Assembly (NCBI RefSeq): GCF_051401765.1
Contig: NC_135068.1
Location: forward strand, 992,001 to 1,056,000
Length of the DNA stretch: 64,000 nucleotides
Direction of reading: 5' to 3'
DNA from: Calliopsis andreniformis
Lineage: Eukaryota; Arthropoda; Insecta; Hymenoptera; Andrenidae
The position numbers were made by a program, and so were the translations under genes. Each line of letters opens with the position of its first letter. Positions within the stretch are counted from its first letter, which is position 1. Shown here piece by piece: positions 38,191 through 50,572 of this stretch. Below the pieces are notes generated by a model. It was not told the origin of the DNA. It did not search any database and saw nothing but the letters and a program-made list of their open reading frames with translations.

Positions 38191-39509
38191 TAACGCCTGA
38201 TCTATTCCATCTGGTGCAGCAACGCCCTAGAGTGAAGCCTAGGTCGCCCGAAACATAGAAATGACCAATACTTTCTCACGGGTTGCAATTATTCCTTTTA
38301 TACGATGAAAAAAGTGTTGTATTTATATTGTATTTTATGCTTCTGGCGCTGACTTCTAAGGCCCTAGCTATTCGATGTGGTGGAGCAACGAGCTAGAGTG
38401 AAGCCTAGGTTGCCCGGAACGTAGAAATGACCATTACTTTCACACTAGTTCCAATTATTTCTATTATACGATGGAAGAACTGTTGTATTTTTACTTTATT
38501 TTATGCTTCTGGCGTTGACTTCTAAGGCCCGAGCTATTCGATCTTGTGAAGCATCGCCCTAGAGTGAAGCCTAGGTCGCCCGAAACGTAGAAATGACCAT
38601 TACTTTCACACTGGTTGCAATTACTCCTTTTATACGATGGAAAGACTGTTGTATTTATATTGTATTTTATACTTCTTGCGTTGACATCTAATGCCCGAGC
38701 TATTCGAATTGGTGGAGCAACTAGCTAGAATGAAGCCTAGGTTGCCCGGAACGTAGAAATAACCATTAATTTCACACCGGTTGCAATTACTCCTGTTATA
38801 CAGTGGAAGTACTGTTGTATTTTTATTGTACTTTATGCTTCTGGCGTTGACTTCTAAGGCCAGATCTATTGGATGTGGCGCAGCAACGCCCTAGAGTGAA
38901 GCCTAGGTCGCCCAAAACATAGAAATGAGCAATACTTTCTCACGGGTTGCAATTATTCCTTTTATGCGATGAAAAGAGTGTTGTATTTATATTATATTTT
39001 ATGCTTCTGGCGCTGACTTCTAAGGCCCGAGCTATTCGATGTGGTGGAGCAACGAGCTAGAGTGAAGCCTAGGTTGCCCGGAACCTAGAAATGACCATTA
39101 CTTTCACACTAGTTGCAATTATTTCTATTCTGCGATGGAAGAACTGTTGTATTTTTATTGTATTTATTGCTTCTGGCGTTGACTTCTGAGGTCCGAGCTA
39201 TTCGATCTTGCGAAGCATCGCCACAGAGTGAAGCCTAGGTCGCCCGAAACGTAGAAATTACCATTACTTTCATACTGGTTACAATTATTCCTTTTATACG
39301 ATGGAAAAACTGTTGTATTTATATTGTATTTTATGCTTCTGGCGTTGACACCTAAGGCCCTAACTATTCGATGTGGTGGAGCAGCTCCCCATAGTGAAGC
39401 CTAGGTTGCCCGGAACGTAGAAATAACCATTAATTTCGCACTGGTTGCAATTACTCCTGTTATACAATGGAAAAACTGTTGTATCTTTATTGTATTTTAT
39501 GCTTCTGGC
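37850..39509 (+). repeat. 10-mer tandem repeat, copy 1 (1,660 bp)
   Basis: First of two adjacent copies with a 1,660-bp (10 x 166) offset. Landmarks are the GCTATCCGATCTTG monomer, TAACCGTTAATTTCACACTGG, TTTTTAGTTTATTTTATGC, TTCCATCTGGTGC, TTCGAATTGGTGGAGC and AGATCTATTGGATG, each recurring exactly 1,660 bp later. Only scattered substitutions separate the copies. Confidence 0.85.
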
Positions 39510-41190
39510 GCTGACTTCTAAGGCCCGAGCTATCCGATCTTGTGAAGCATCGCCCTAGAGTGAAGCCCAGGTTGCCCGGAACGTAGAAATAACCGTTAAT
39601 TTCACACTGGTTACAATTACACCTGTTATACAGTGGAAGTACTGTTGTATTTTAATTGCATTTTATGCTTCTGGCGTTGACTTCTAAGGCCCGAGCTATT
39701 CGATGTGGTGGAGCAACGAGCTAGAGTGAAGCCTAGGTTGCCCGGAACGTAGAAATGACCATTACTTTCACACTAGTTCCAATTATTTCTATTATACGAT
39801 GGAAAAACTGTTGTATTTTTAGTTTATTTTATGCTTCTGGCGTTGACTTCTAACGCCTGATCTATTCCATCTGGTGCAGCAACGCCCTAGAGTGAAGCCT
39901 AGGTCGCCCGAAACATAGAAATGACCAATACTTTCTCACGGGTTGCAATTATTCCTTTTATACGATGAAAAAAGTGTTGTATTTATATTGTATTTTATGC
40001 TTCTGGCGCTGACTTCTAAGGCCCTAGCTATTCGATGTGGTGGAGCAACGAGCTAGAGTGAAGCCTAGGTTGCCCGGAACGTAGAAATGACCATTACTTT
40101 CACACTAGTTCCAATTATTTCTATTATACGATGGAAGAACTGTTGTATTTTTACTTTATTTTATGCTTCTGGCGTTGACTTCTAAGGCCCGAGCTATTCG
40201 ATCTTGTGAAGCATCGCCCTAGAGTGAAGCCTAGGTCGCCCGAAACGTAGAAATGACCATTACTTTCACACTGGTTGCAATTACTCCTTTTATACGATGG
40301 AAAGACTGTTGTATTTATATTGTATTTTATACTTCTTGCGTTGACATCTAATGCCCGAGCTATTCGAATTGGTGGAGCAACTAGCTAGAATGAAGCCTAG
40401 GTTGCCCGGAACGTAGAAATAACCATTAATTTCACACCGGTTGCAATTACTCCTGTTATACAGTGGAAGTACTGTTGTATTTTTATTGTACTTTATGCTT
40501 CTGGCGTTGACTTCTAAGGCCAGATCTATTGGATGTGGCGCAGCAACGCCCTAGAGTGAAGCCTAGGTCGCCCAAAACATAGAAATGAGCAATACTTTCT
40601 CACGGGTTGCAATTATTCCTTTTATGCGATGAAAAGAGTGTTGTATTTATATTATATTTTATGCTTCTGGCGCTGACTTCTAAGGCCCGAGCTATTCGAT
40701 GTGGTGGAGCAACGAGCTAGAGTGAAGCCTAGGTTGCCCGGAACCTAGAAATGACCATTACTTTCACACTAGTTGCAATTATTTCTATTCTGCGATGGAA
40801 GAACTGTTGTATTTTTATTGTATTTATTGCTTCTGGCGTTGACTTCTGAGGTCCGAGCTATTCGATCTTGCGAAGCATCGCCACAGAGTGAAGCCTAGGT
40901 CGCCCGAAACGTAGAAATTACCATTACTTTCATACTGGTTGCAATTATTCCTTTTATACGATGGAAAAACTGTTGTATTTATATTGTATTTTATGCTTCT
41001 GGCGTTGACACCTAAGGCCCTAACTATTCGATGTGGTGGAGCAGCTCCCCATAGTGAAGCCTAGGTTGCCCGGAACGTAGAAATAACCATTAATTTCACA
41101 CTGGTTGCAATTACTCCTGTTATACAATGGAAAAACTGTTGTATCTTTATTGTATTTTATGCTTCTGGCGCTGACTTCTAAGGCCCGAGC
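39510..41190 (+). repeat. 10-mer tandem repeat, copy 2 (1,660 bp)
   Basis: Second copy of the 10-mer. Differences noticed include GAAGCCCAGG here for GAAGCCTAGG near 39,570, GCAATT for ACAATT near 40,941, and TTTCACACTGG for TTTCGCACTGG near 41,097. At its end the sequence passes into the second copy of block X (TTTCAAAGTGG), so the 10-mer may have been amplified from a neighbouring X-type segment. Confidence 0.85.
40823..41154 (+). repeat. Reference P-Q dimer (two 166-bp monomers)
   Basis: This is a clean example of the two monomer haplotypes side by side: P at 40823-40988 and Q at 40989-41154. With position 1 at the first T of TTTTATGC, the conserved parts are 1-20 (TTTTATGCTTCTGGCGTTGA), 61-77 (CTAGAGTGAAGCCTAGG), 86-96 (AACGTAGAAAT), 108-125 (TCACACTGGTTGCAATTA) and 139-155. 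P and Q differ by linked states: 31-36 CCGAGC or CCTAAC, 45-54 CTTGTGAAGC or GTGGTGGAGC, 79 C or T, 85 A or G, 97 G or A, 105 C or A, 126 T or C, 131 T or G, 138 G or A, and 159 A or T. A third, common form joins P-like 31-36 to Q-like 45-54 and reads CAACGAGCTAGAG. The P copy carries minor variants, such as TTTATTGC at its start. Confidence 0.85.
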
Positions 41191-43700
41191 TATCCGATCT
41201 TGTGAAGCATCGCCCTAGAGTGAAGCCTAGGTTGCCCGGAACGTAGAAATAACCATTAATTTCAAAGTGGTTGCAATTACTCCTGTTATACAATGGAGAA
41301 GCTGTTGTATTTTTATTGCATTTTATGCTTCTGGCGTTGACTTCTAAGGCCAAAGCTGTTCGATGTGGTGGAGCAACGAGCTAGAGTGAAGCCTAGGTTG
41401 CCCGGAACGTAGAAATAACCATCAATTTCACACTGGTAGCAATTACTCCTTTTATACGATGGAAGAACTGTTGTATTTTTATTGTATTTATTGCTTCTGG
41501 CGTTGAGTTCTAATGCCTGAGCTATTCGACTTGGTGGAGCAACTAGCTAGAGTGAAGCCTAGGTTGCCCGCAACGTAGAAGTAACCATTAATTTCACACT
41601 GGTTGCAATTACCCCTGTTATACAGTGGAAGTACTGTTGTATTTTTATTGTACTTTATGCTTCTGGCGTTGACTTCTAACGCCTGATCTATTCCATCTGG
41701 TGCAGCAACGCCCTAGAGTGAAGCCTAGGTCGCCCGAAACATAGAAATGACCAATACTTTCTCACGGGTTGCAATTATTCCTTTTATACGATGAAAAAAG
41801 TGTTGTATTTATATTGCATTTTATGCTTCTGGCGCTGACTTCTAAGGCCCGAGCTATCCGATCTTGTGAAGCATCGCCCTAGAGTGAAGCCTAGGTTGCC
41901 CGGAACGTAGTAATAACCGTTAATTTCACACTGGTTACAATTACACCTGTTATACAGTGGAAGTACTGTTGTATTTTAATTGCATTTTATGCTTCTGGCG
42001 TTGACTTCTAAGGCCCGAGCTATTCGATGTGGTGGAGCAACGAGCTAGAGTGAAGCCTAGGTTGCCCGGAACGTAGAAATGACCATTACTTTCACACTAG
42101 TTCCAATTATTTCTATTATACGACGGAAAAACTGTTGTATTTTTACTTTATTTTATGCTTCTGGCGTTGACTTCTAAGGCCCGAGCTATTCGATCTTGTG
42201 AAGCATCGCCCTAGAGTGAAGCCTAGGTCGCCCGAAACGTAGAAATGACCATTACTTTCACACTGGTTGCAATTACTCCTTTTATACGATGGAAGAACTG
42301 TTGTATTTTTATTGTACTTTATGCTTCTGGCGTTGACTTCTAAGGCCCGAGCTATTCGATTTGGTTGAGCAACGCCCTAGAGTGAAGCCTACGTCCTCCG
42401 AAACGTAGAAATGACCACTACTTTCACACTGGTAGCAATTACTCCTTTTATACGATGGAGAAACTGTTGTATTTATATTGTATTTTATGCTTCTGGCGTT
42501 GACTTCTAAGGCCCGAGCTATTCGATGTGGTGGAGCAACGAGCTAGAGTGAAGCCTAGGTTGCCCGGAACGTAGAAATAACCATTAATTTCACACTGGTA
42601 GCAATTACGCCTTTTATACGATGGAAGAACTGTCGTATTTTTATTGTATTTATTGCTTCTGGCGTTGAGTTCTAATGCCTGAGCTATTCGACTTGGTGGA
42701 GCAACTAGCTAGAGTGAAGCCTAGGTTGCCCGGAACGTAGAAGTAACCATTAATTTCACACTGGTTGCAATTACCCCTGTTATACAGTGGAAGTACTGTT
42801 GTATTTTTATTGTACTTTATGCTTCTGGCGTTGACTTCTAACGCCTGATCTATTCCATCTGGTGCAGCAACGCCCTAGAGTGAAGCCTAGGTCGCCCGAA
42901 ACATAGAAATGACCAACACTTTCTCACAGGTTGCAATTATTCCTTTTATACGATGAAAAAAGTGTTGTATTTATATTGTATTTTATGCTTCTGGAGCTGA
43001 CTTCTAAGGCCCGAGCTATTCGATGTGGTGGAGCAACGAGCTAGAGTGAAGCCTAGGTTGCCCGGAACGTAGAAATGACCATTACTTTCACACTAGTTCC
43101 AATTATTTCTATTATACGATGGAAAAACTGTTGTATTTTTACTTTATTTTATGCTTCTGGCGTTGACTTCTAAGGCCCGAGCTATTCGATCTTGTGAAGC
43201 ATCGCCCTAGAGTGAAGCCTAGGTCGCCCGAAACGTAGAAATGACCATTACTTTCACACTGGTTGCAATTACTCCTTTTATGCGATGGAAAGACTGTTGT
43301 ATTTATATTGTATTTTATACTTCTTGCGTTGACATCTAATGCCCGAGCTATTCGAATTGGTGGAGCAACTAGCTAGAATGAAGCCTAGGTTGCCCGGAAC
43401 GTAGAAATAACCATTAATTTCACACCGGTTGCAATTACTCCTGTTATACAGTGGAAGTACTGTTGTATTTTTATTGTACTTTATGCTTCTGGCGTTGACT
43501 TCTAAGGCCAGATCTATTGGATGTGGCGCAGCAACGCCCTAGGGTGAAGCCTAAGTCGCCCAAAACATAGAAATGAGCAATACTTTCTCACGGGTTGCAA
43601 TTATTCCTTTTATGCGATGAAAAGAGTGTTGTATTTATATTATATTTTATGCTTCTGGCGCTGACATCTAAGGCCCGAGCTATCCGATCTTGTGAAGCAT
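41187..43700 (+). repeat. Second-family block X, copy 2
   Basis: Repeats 34,547-37,230 in the same order. One monomer is missing near 42,285, where the offset falls from 6,640 to 6,474 bp, exactly 166. The joint lies between TTTATACGATGG and AAGAACTG, in a stretch both parents share. The match ends near 43,705, where CTATAGTGAAGCCTATG replaces CTAGAGTGAAGCCTAGG. Confidence 0.8.
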
Positions 43701-43930
43701 CGCCCTATAGTGAAGCCTATGTTGCTCGGAACGTAGAAATAACAATTAAATGCGCACTGGTTGCAATTACTCCTGTTATACAATGGAAAAACTGTTGTAT
43801 TTTTATTGTATTTTATGCTTCTGGCGCTGACTTCTAAGGCCCGAGCTATTCGATGTGGTGGAGCAACGAGCTAGAGTGAAGCCTAGGTTGCCCGGAACGT
43901 AGAAATGACCATTACTTTCACACTAGTTGC
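42995..43930 (+). repeat. Segment repeated at 19-monomer spacing, copy 1
   Basis: Recurs at +3,154 bp (19 x 166), including TGCGTTGACATCTAATGCCC at 43,325, GAAAAGAGTGTTG, and the rare ACAATTAAATGCGCACTGG near 43,742. The latter is found only in these two copies and ties them together as a recent duplication. Confidence 0.8.
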
Positions 43931-46148
43931 AATTATTTCTATTATGCGATGGAAGAACTGTTGTATTTTTATTGTATTTATTGCTTCTGGCGTTGACTTC
44001 TAAGGTCCGAGCTATTCGATCTTGCGAAGCATCGCCACAGAGTGAAGCCTAGGTCGCCCGAAACGTAGAAATTACCATTACTTTCATACTGGTTGCAATT
44101 ATTCCTTTTATACGATGGAAAAACTGTTGTATTTATATTGTATTTTATGCTTCTGGCGTTGACACCTAAGGCCCTAACTATTCGATGTGGTGGAGCAGCG
44201 CCCCATAGTGAAGCCTAGGTTGCCCGGAACATAGAAATAACCATTAATTTCACACTGGTTGCAATTACTCCTGTTATACAATGGAAAAACTGTTGTATCT
44301 TTATTGTATTTTATGCTTCTGGCGCTGACTTCTAAGGCCCGAGCTATCCGATCTTGTGAAGCATCGCCCTAGAGTGAAGCCTAGGTTGCCCGGAACGTAG
44401 AAATAACCATTAATTTCAAACTGGTTGCAATTACTCCTGTTATACAATGGAGAAGCTGTTGTATTTTTATTGCATTTTATGCTTCTGGCGATGACTTATA
44501 AGGCCCGAGCTATTCGATGTGGTGGAGCAACGAGCTAGAGTGAAGCCTAGGTTGCCCGGAACATAGAAATAACCATCAATTTCACACTGGTAGCAATTAC
44601 TCCTTTTATACGATGGAAGAACTGTTGTATTTTTATTGTATTTATTGCTTCTGGCGTTGAGTTCTAATGCCTGAGCTATTCGACTTGGTGGAGCAACTAG
44701 CTAGAGTGAAGAAGCCTAGGTTGCCCGGAACGTAGAAGTAACCATTAATTTCACACTGGTTGCAATTACCCCTGTTATACAGTGGAAGTACTGTTGTATT
44801 TTTATTGTACTTTATGCTTCTGGCGTTGACGCCTAAGGCCCTAACTATTCGATCTTGTGAAGCATCACCCTAGAGTGAAGCTAAGGTCGACAGAAACGTA
44901 GAAATGACAATTACTTTCACACTGCTTGCAATTATTCCTTTTATAGGATGGAAGAACTGTTGTATTTATATCGTATTTATGCTTCTGGCGTTGACTTCTC
45001 AGGACCGAGCTATTCGATCTTGTGAAGCATCGCCCCAGAGTGAAGCCTATGTCGCCCGAAACGTAGAAATGACAATTACTTTCACACTGGTTGCAATTAT
45101 TCCTTTTATAGAATGGAAAAACTGTTGTATTTATATTGTATTTTATGCTTGTGGCGTTGACACCTAAGACCCTAACTATTCGATGTGATGGAGCAGCGCC
45201 CTAGAGTGAAGCCTAGGTTGCCTGGAACGTAGAAATAATCATCAATTTTACACTGGTTGCAATTACTCCTGTTATACAATGGAAAAACTGTTGAATTTTT
45301 ATCGTGTTTTGTGCTTCTGGCGTTGACTTCTAAGGCCCAAGCTATTCGATTTGGTGGAGCAACGAGCTAGAGTGAATCCTGGGTTGCCCGGAACCTAGAA
45401 ATAACAATTAATTTCACACAGGTTGCAATTACTCCTTTTATACGATGGAAGACTGTTGCATTTATATTGCATTTTATGCTTCTGGCGTTGACACCTAAGG
45501 CCCTAACTATTCGATGTGGTGGAGTGACGCCCTAGAGTGAAGCCTAGGACGCCCGAAACGTAGAAATGACCATTACTTTCTCACTGGTTGCAATTATTCC
45601 TTTTATACGATGGAAAAACTGCTGTATTTATGTTGTATTTTATGCTTCTGGCGTTGACTTCTAAGGCCCGATCTATTCGATCTTGTGAAGCATCGCCCTA
45701 GAGTGAAGCCTAGGACGCCCGAAACGTAGAAATGACCATTACTTTCACACTGGTTGCAATTATTCGTTTATACGATGGAACAACTGTTGTATTTATATTG
45801 TATTTTATGCTTCTGGCGTTGACACATAAGGCCCTAACTATTCGATGTGGTGCAGCCACGCCCTAGGGTGAGCCCTAGGTTGCCCGGAACGTAGAAATGA
45901 CCATTACTTTCACACTGGTTTCAATTACTGCTGTTATACAGTGGAAGAACTGTTGTATTTTTATTGTATTTTATGCTTCTGGCGTTGACGCCTAAGGCCC
46001 TAACTATTCGATGTGGTGGAGCCACGCCCTAGAGTGAAGCCTAGGACGCCCGAAACGTAGAAATGACCATTACTTTCTCACTGGTTGCAATTATTTCTAT
46101 TATACGATGGAAAAACTGTTGTATTTTTATTGTACTTTATGCTTCTGG
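43931..46148 (+). repeat. Mosaic monomers between the 19-mer spaced copies
   Basis: About 13 monomers. The first part repeats the P-Q pair known from 39,190-39,500 (offset 4,814 bp). The next part repeats the start of block X (GCTATCCGATC, GAGAAGCTG, CGACTTGG) but with an in-monomer insertion of three bases near 44,710, which gives GTGAAGAAGCC. From 44,830 come monomers with CTGCTTGCAATTATTCC and TTATAGGATGG, which recur only near 63,245. After 45,450 P and Q types with CCTAGGACGCCCG follow. Confidence 0.7.
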
Positions 46149-47084
46149 CGCTGACTTCTAAGGCCCTAGCTATTCGATGTGGTGGAGCAACGAGCTAGAG
46201 TGAAGCCTAGGTTGCCCGGAACGTAGAAATGACCATTACTTTCACACTAGTTCCAATTATTCCTATTATACGATGGAAGAACTGTTGTATTTTTACTTTA
46301 TTTTATGCTTCTGGCCTTGACTTCTAAGGCCCGAGCTATTCGATCTTGTGAAGCATCGCCCTAGAGTGAAGCCTAGGTCGCCCGAAACGTAGAAATGACC
46401 ATTACTTTCACACTGGTTGCAATTACTCCTTTTATACGATGGAAAGACTGTTGTATTTATATTGTATTTTATACTTCTTGCGTTGACATCTAATGCCCGA
46501 GCTATTCGAATTGGTGGAGCAACTAGCTAGAATGAAGCCTAGGTTGCCCGGAACGTAGAAATAACCATTAATTTCACACCGGTTGCAATTACTCCTGTTA
46601 TACAGTGGAAGTACTGTTGTATTTTTATTGTACTTTATGCTTCTGGCGTTGACTTCTAAGGCCAGATCTATTGGATGTGGCGCAGCAACGCCCTAGAGTG
46701 AAGCCTAGGTCGCCCAAAACATAGAAATGAGCAATACTTTCTCACGGGTTGCAATTATTCCTTTTATGCGATGAAAAGAGTGTTGTATTTATATTATATT
46801 TTATGCTTCTGGCGCTGACTTCTAAGGCCCGAGCTATCCGATCTTGTGAAGCATCGCCCTATAGTGAAGCCTATGTTGCTCGGAACGTAGAAATAACAAT
46901 TAAATGCGCACTGGTTGCAATTACTCCTGTTATACAATGGAAAAACTGTTGTATTTTTATTGTATTTTATGCTTCTGGCGCTGACTTCTAAGGCCCGAGC
47001 TATTCGATGTGGTGGAGCAACGAGCTAGAGTGAAGCCTAGGTTGCCCGGAACGTAGAAATGACCATTACTTTCACACTAGTTCC
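46149..47084 (+). repeat. Segment repeated at 19-monomer spacing, copy 2
   Basis: Second copy of the 42,995-43,930 segment, with TGCGTTGACATCTAATGCCC at 46,479 and ACAATTAAATGCGCACTGG near 46,896. It diverges from copy 1 near 47,080 and there takes up the order of 35,370-35,855 (offset 11,620 bp, 70 monomers) until about 47,475. Confidence 0.8.
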
Positions 47085-47639
47085 AATTATTTCTATTATA
47101 CGATGGAAAAACTGTTGTATTTTTACTTTATTTTATGCTTCTGGCGTTGACTTCTAAGGCCCGAGCTATTCGATCTTGTGAAGCATCGCCCTAGAGTGAA
47201 GCCTAGGTCGCCCGAAACGTAGAAATGACCATTACTTTCACACTGGTTGCAATTACTCCTTTTATACGATGGAAAGACTGTTGTATTTATATTGCATTTT
47301 ATACTTCTTGCGTTGACACCTATCGCCCTAACTATTCGATGTGGTCGAGCAACGCCCTAGAGTGAAGCCTAGGTTACCCGGAACGTTGAAATAACCATTC
47401 ATTTCACACTGATTGCAATTACTCCTGTTATACAATGGAAGAACTGTTGTATTTTTATTGTACTTTATGCTTCTGGCGTTGACTTCTCAGGACCGAGCTA
47501 TTCGATCTTGTGAAGCATCGCCCCAGAGTGAAGCCTATGTCGCCCGAAACGTAGAAATGACAATTACTTTCACACTGGTTGCAATTATTCCTTTTATAGA
47601 ATGGAAAAACTGTTGTATTTATATTGTATTTTATGCTTG

Positions 47640-48425
47640 TGGCGTTGACTTCTCAGGCCCGAGCTATTCGATCTTGTGAAGCATCGCCCTAGAGTGAAGC
47701 CAAGGTCGACAGAAACGTAGAAATGACAATTACTTTCACACTGATTGCAATTATTCCTTTTATACGATGAATAAACTGTTGTATTTATATTATATTTTAT
47801 GCTTCTGGCGTTGACACCTAAGGCGCTAACTAATCGATGTGGTGGAGTGACGACCTAGAGTGAAGCCTAGAACGCCCGAAACGTAGAAATGACAATTACT
47901 TTCTCACTGGTTGCAATTATTTCTATTATACGATGGAAAAACTGTTGTATTTTTAGTGTACTTTATGCTTCTGGCGTTGACTTCTAAGGCCCGAGCTATT
48001 CGATTTGGTGGAGCCACGAGCTAGAGTGAAGCCTAGGTTGCCCGGAACGTAGAAATGAACATTACTTTCACACTGGTTGCATTTATTCCTTTTATACGAT
48101 GGAAAAACTGTTGTACTTATATTGTATTTTATGCTTATGGCGTTGATATATAAGGCCCTAACTATTCGATGTGGTGGAGCCACGCCCTAAAGTGAAGCCT
48201 AGGTTGCCCGGAACGTAGAAATTAGCATTAATTTCACACTGGTTGCAATTACTGCTGTTATACAATGGAAGAACTGTTGTATTTTTATTGTATTTTATGC
48301 TTCTGGCGTTGACGCCTAAGGCCCTAACTATTCGATGTGGTGGAGCAACGCCCTAGAGTGAAGCCTAGGTTGCCCGGAACGTAGAAATGAATATTACTTT
48401 CACACTGGTTGCAATTACTCCTGTT
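47640..48425 (+). repeat. Third-family segment, 10-monomer spacing, copy 1
   Basis: Matches 49,300-50,085 at +1,660 bp. Landmarks are TTCTCAGGCCCGAG, GCCAAGGTCGACAG, GATGAATAAACTG, GGCGCTAACTAATCG, CCTAGAACGCCCG and GCTTATGGCGTTGATATATAA. The match ends near 48,425, where GATGGAAAAACTG faces CAATGGAATAACTTGTG. From 47,640 to the window end most monomers belong to this third family. Confidence 0.75.
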
Positions 48426-50572
48426 ATACGATGGAAAAACTGTTGTACTTATATTGTATTTTATGCTTCTGCCGTTGACACCTGAGGCCCTAACTATTCG
48501 ATGTGGTCAAGCATCGCCCTAGAGTGAAGCCTAGGTCGCCCGAAACGTAGAAATGAAAATTACTTTCACACTGATTGCAATCATTCCTTTTATACGATGA
48601 ATAAACTGTTGTATTTATATTATATTTTGTGCTTCTGGCGTTGACACCTAAGGCCCTAACTATTCGATGAGGTGGAGTGACGCCCTAGAGTGAAGCCTAG
48701 GACGCCCGAAACGTAGAAATGACCATTACTTTCTCACTGGTTACAATTATTCCTTTTATACGATGGAAAAACTGCTGTATTTATGTGGTATTTTATGCTG
48801 CTGGCGTCGACTTCTAAGGCCCGATCTATTCCATCTTGTGAAGCATCGCACTAGAGTGAAGCCTAGGACGCCCGAAACGTAGAAATGACCATTAATTTCA
48901 CACTGGTTGCAATTACTGCTGTTATACAATGGAAGAACTGTTGTATTTTTATTGTATTTTATGCTTCTGGCGTTTACTTCTAAGGCCCGAGCTATTCGAT
49001 CTTGTGAAGCATCGCCCCAGAGTGAAGCCAAGGTCGCACGAAACGTAGAAATGACCATTACTTTCACACTGGTTGCAATTATTCCTTTTATACGATGGAA
49101 AGACTGTTGTATTTATATTGTATTTTATGCTTCTGCCGTTGACACCTGAGGCCATAACTATTCGATGTGGTCAAGCATCGCCCTAGAGTGAAGCCTACGT
49201 TGCCTGGAACGTAGAAATAACCATTAATTTCACACTGGTTGCAATTACTCCTGTTATACAATGGAAAAACTGTTGTATTTTTATTGTATTTTATGCTTCT
49301 GGCGTTGACTTCTCAGGCCCGAGCTATTCGATCTTGTGAAGCATCGCCCTAGAGTGAAGCCAAGGTCGACAGAAACGTAGAAATGACAATTACTTTCACA
49401 CTGATTGCAATTATTTCTTTTTTACGATGAATAAACTGTTGTATTTATATTATATTTTATGCTTCTGGCGTTGACACCTAAGGCGCTAACTAATCGATGT
49501 GGTGGAGTGACGACCTAGAGTGAAGCCTAGAACGCCCGAAACGTAGAAATGACCATTACTTTCTCACTGGTTGCAATTATTTCTATTATACGATGGAAAA
49601 GCTGTTGTATTTTTATTGTACTTTATGCTTCTGGCGTTGACTTCTAAGGCCCGAGCTATTCGATTTGGTGGAGCCACGAGCTAGAGTGAAGCCTAGGTTG
49701 CCCGGAACGTAGAAATGAACATTACTTTCACACTGGTTGCATTTATTCCTTTTATACGATGGAAAAACTGTTGTACTTATATTGTATTTTATGCTTATGG
49801 CGTTGATATATAAGGCCCTAACTATTCGATGTGGTGGAGCCACGCCCTAGAGTGAAGCCTATGTTGCCCGGAACGTAGAAATTAGCATTAATTTCACACT
49901 GGTTGCAATTACTGCTGTTATACAATGGAAGAACTGTTGTATTCTTATTGTATTTTATGCTTCTGGCGTTGACGCCTAAGGCCCTAACTATTCGATGTGG
50001 TGGAGCAACGCCCTAGAGTGAAGCCTAGGTTGCCCGGAACGTAGAAATGAATATTACTTTCACACTGGTTGCAATTACTCCTGTTATACAATGGAATAAC
50101 TTGTGTATTTTTATTGTATTTTATGCTTCTGGCGTTGACGCCTAAGGCCCTAACTATTCGATGTGGTGGAGCCACGCCCTAGAGTGAAGCCTAGGTTGCC
50201 CGGAACGTAGAAATGACCATTACTTTCACACTGGTTTCAATTACTGCTGTTATACAATGGACGAACTGTTGTATTTTTATTGTATTTTATGCTTCTGGCG
50301 TTGACGCCTAAGGCCCTAACTATTCGATGTGGTGGAGCCACGCCCTAGAGTGAAGCCTAGGTTGCCCGGAACGTAGAAATTACCATTAATATCACACTGG
50401 TTGCAATTACTGCTGTTATACAATGGAAGAACTGTTGTATTTTTATTGTATTTTATGCTTCTGCCGTTGACCCCTAAGGCCCGGGCTATTCGATGTGGTG
50501 GAGCAACGAGCTAGAGAGAAGCCTAGGTTGCCCGGAACGTAGAAATGACCATTAGTTTCACACTGGATGCAA
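48415..50572 (+). repeat. 13-mer repeat, copy 1 (2,158 bp)
   Basis: Matches the following copy at an offset of exactly 2,158 bp (13 x 166). Landmarks are TCTGCCGTTGACACC, GTGGTCAAGCATCG, GATGAGGTGGAGTGACG, TTATGTGGTATTTTATGCTG with GCGTCGACTTC, and GGCGTTTACTTC. The clear match runs to about 50,210; the last two monomers fit less well. Confidence 0.75.

Noticed and set aside
48756..49067. Longest open frame (103 codons, minus strand) as a gene
   Set aside because: It is satellite sequence read through just under two monomers. The same peptide motifs (such as GFTLGRC and NCNQCE) recur wherever the monomer is in that frame, and starts and stops are set by monomer variants. There is no codon structure independent of the repeat.
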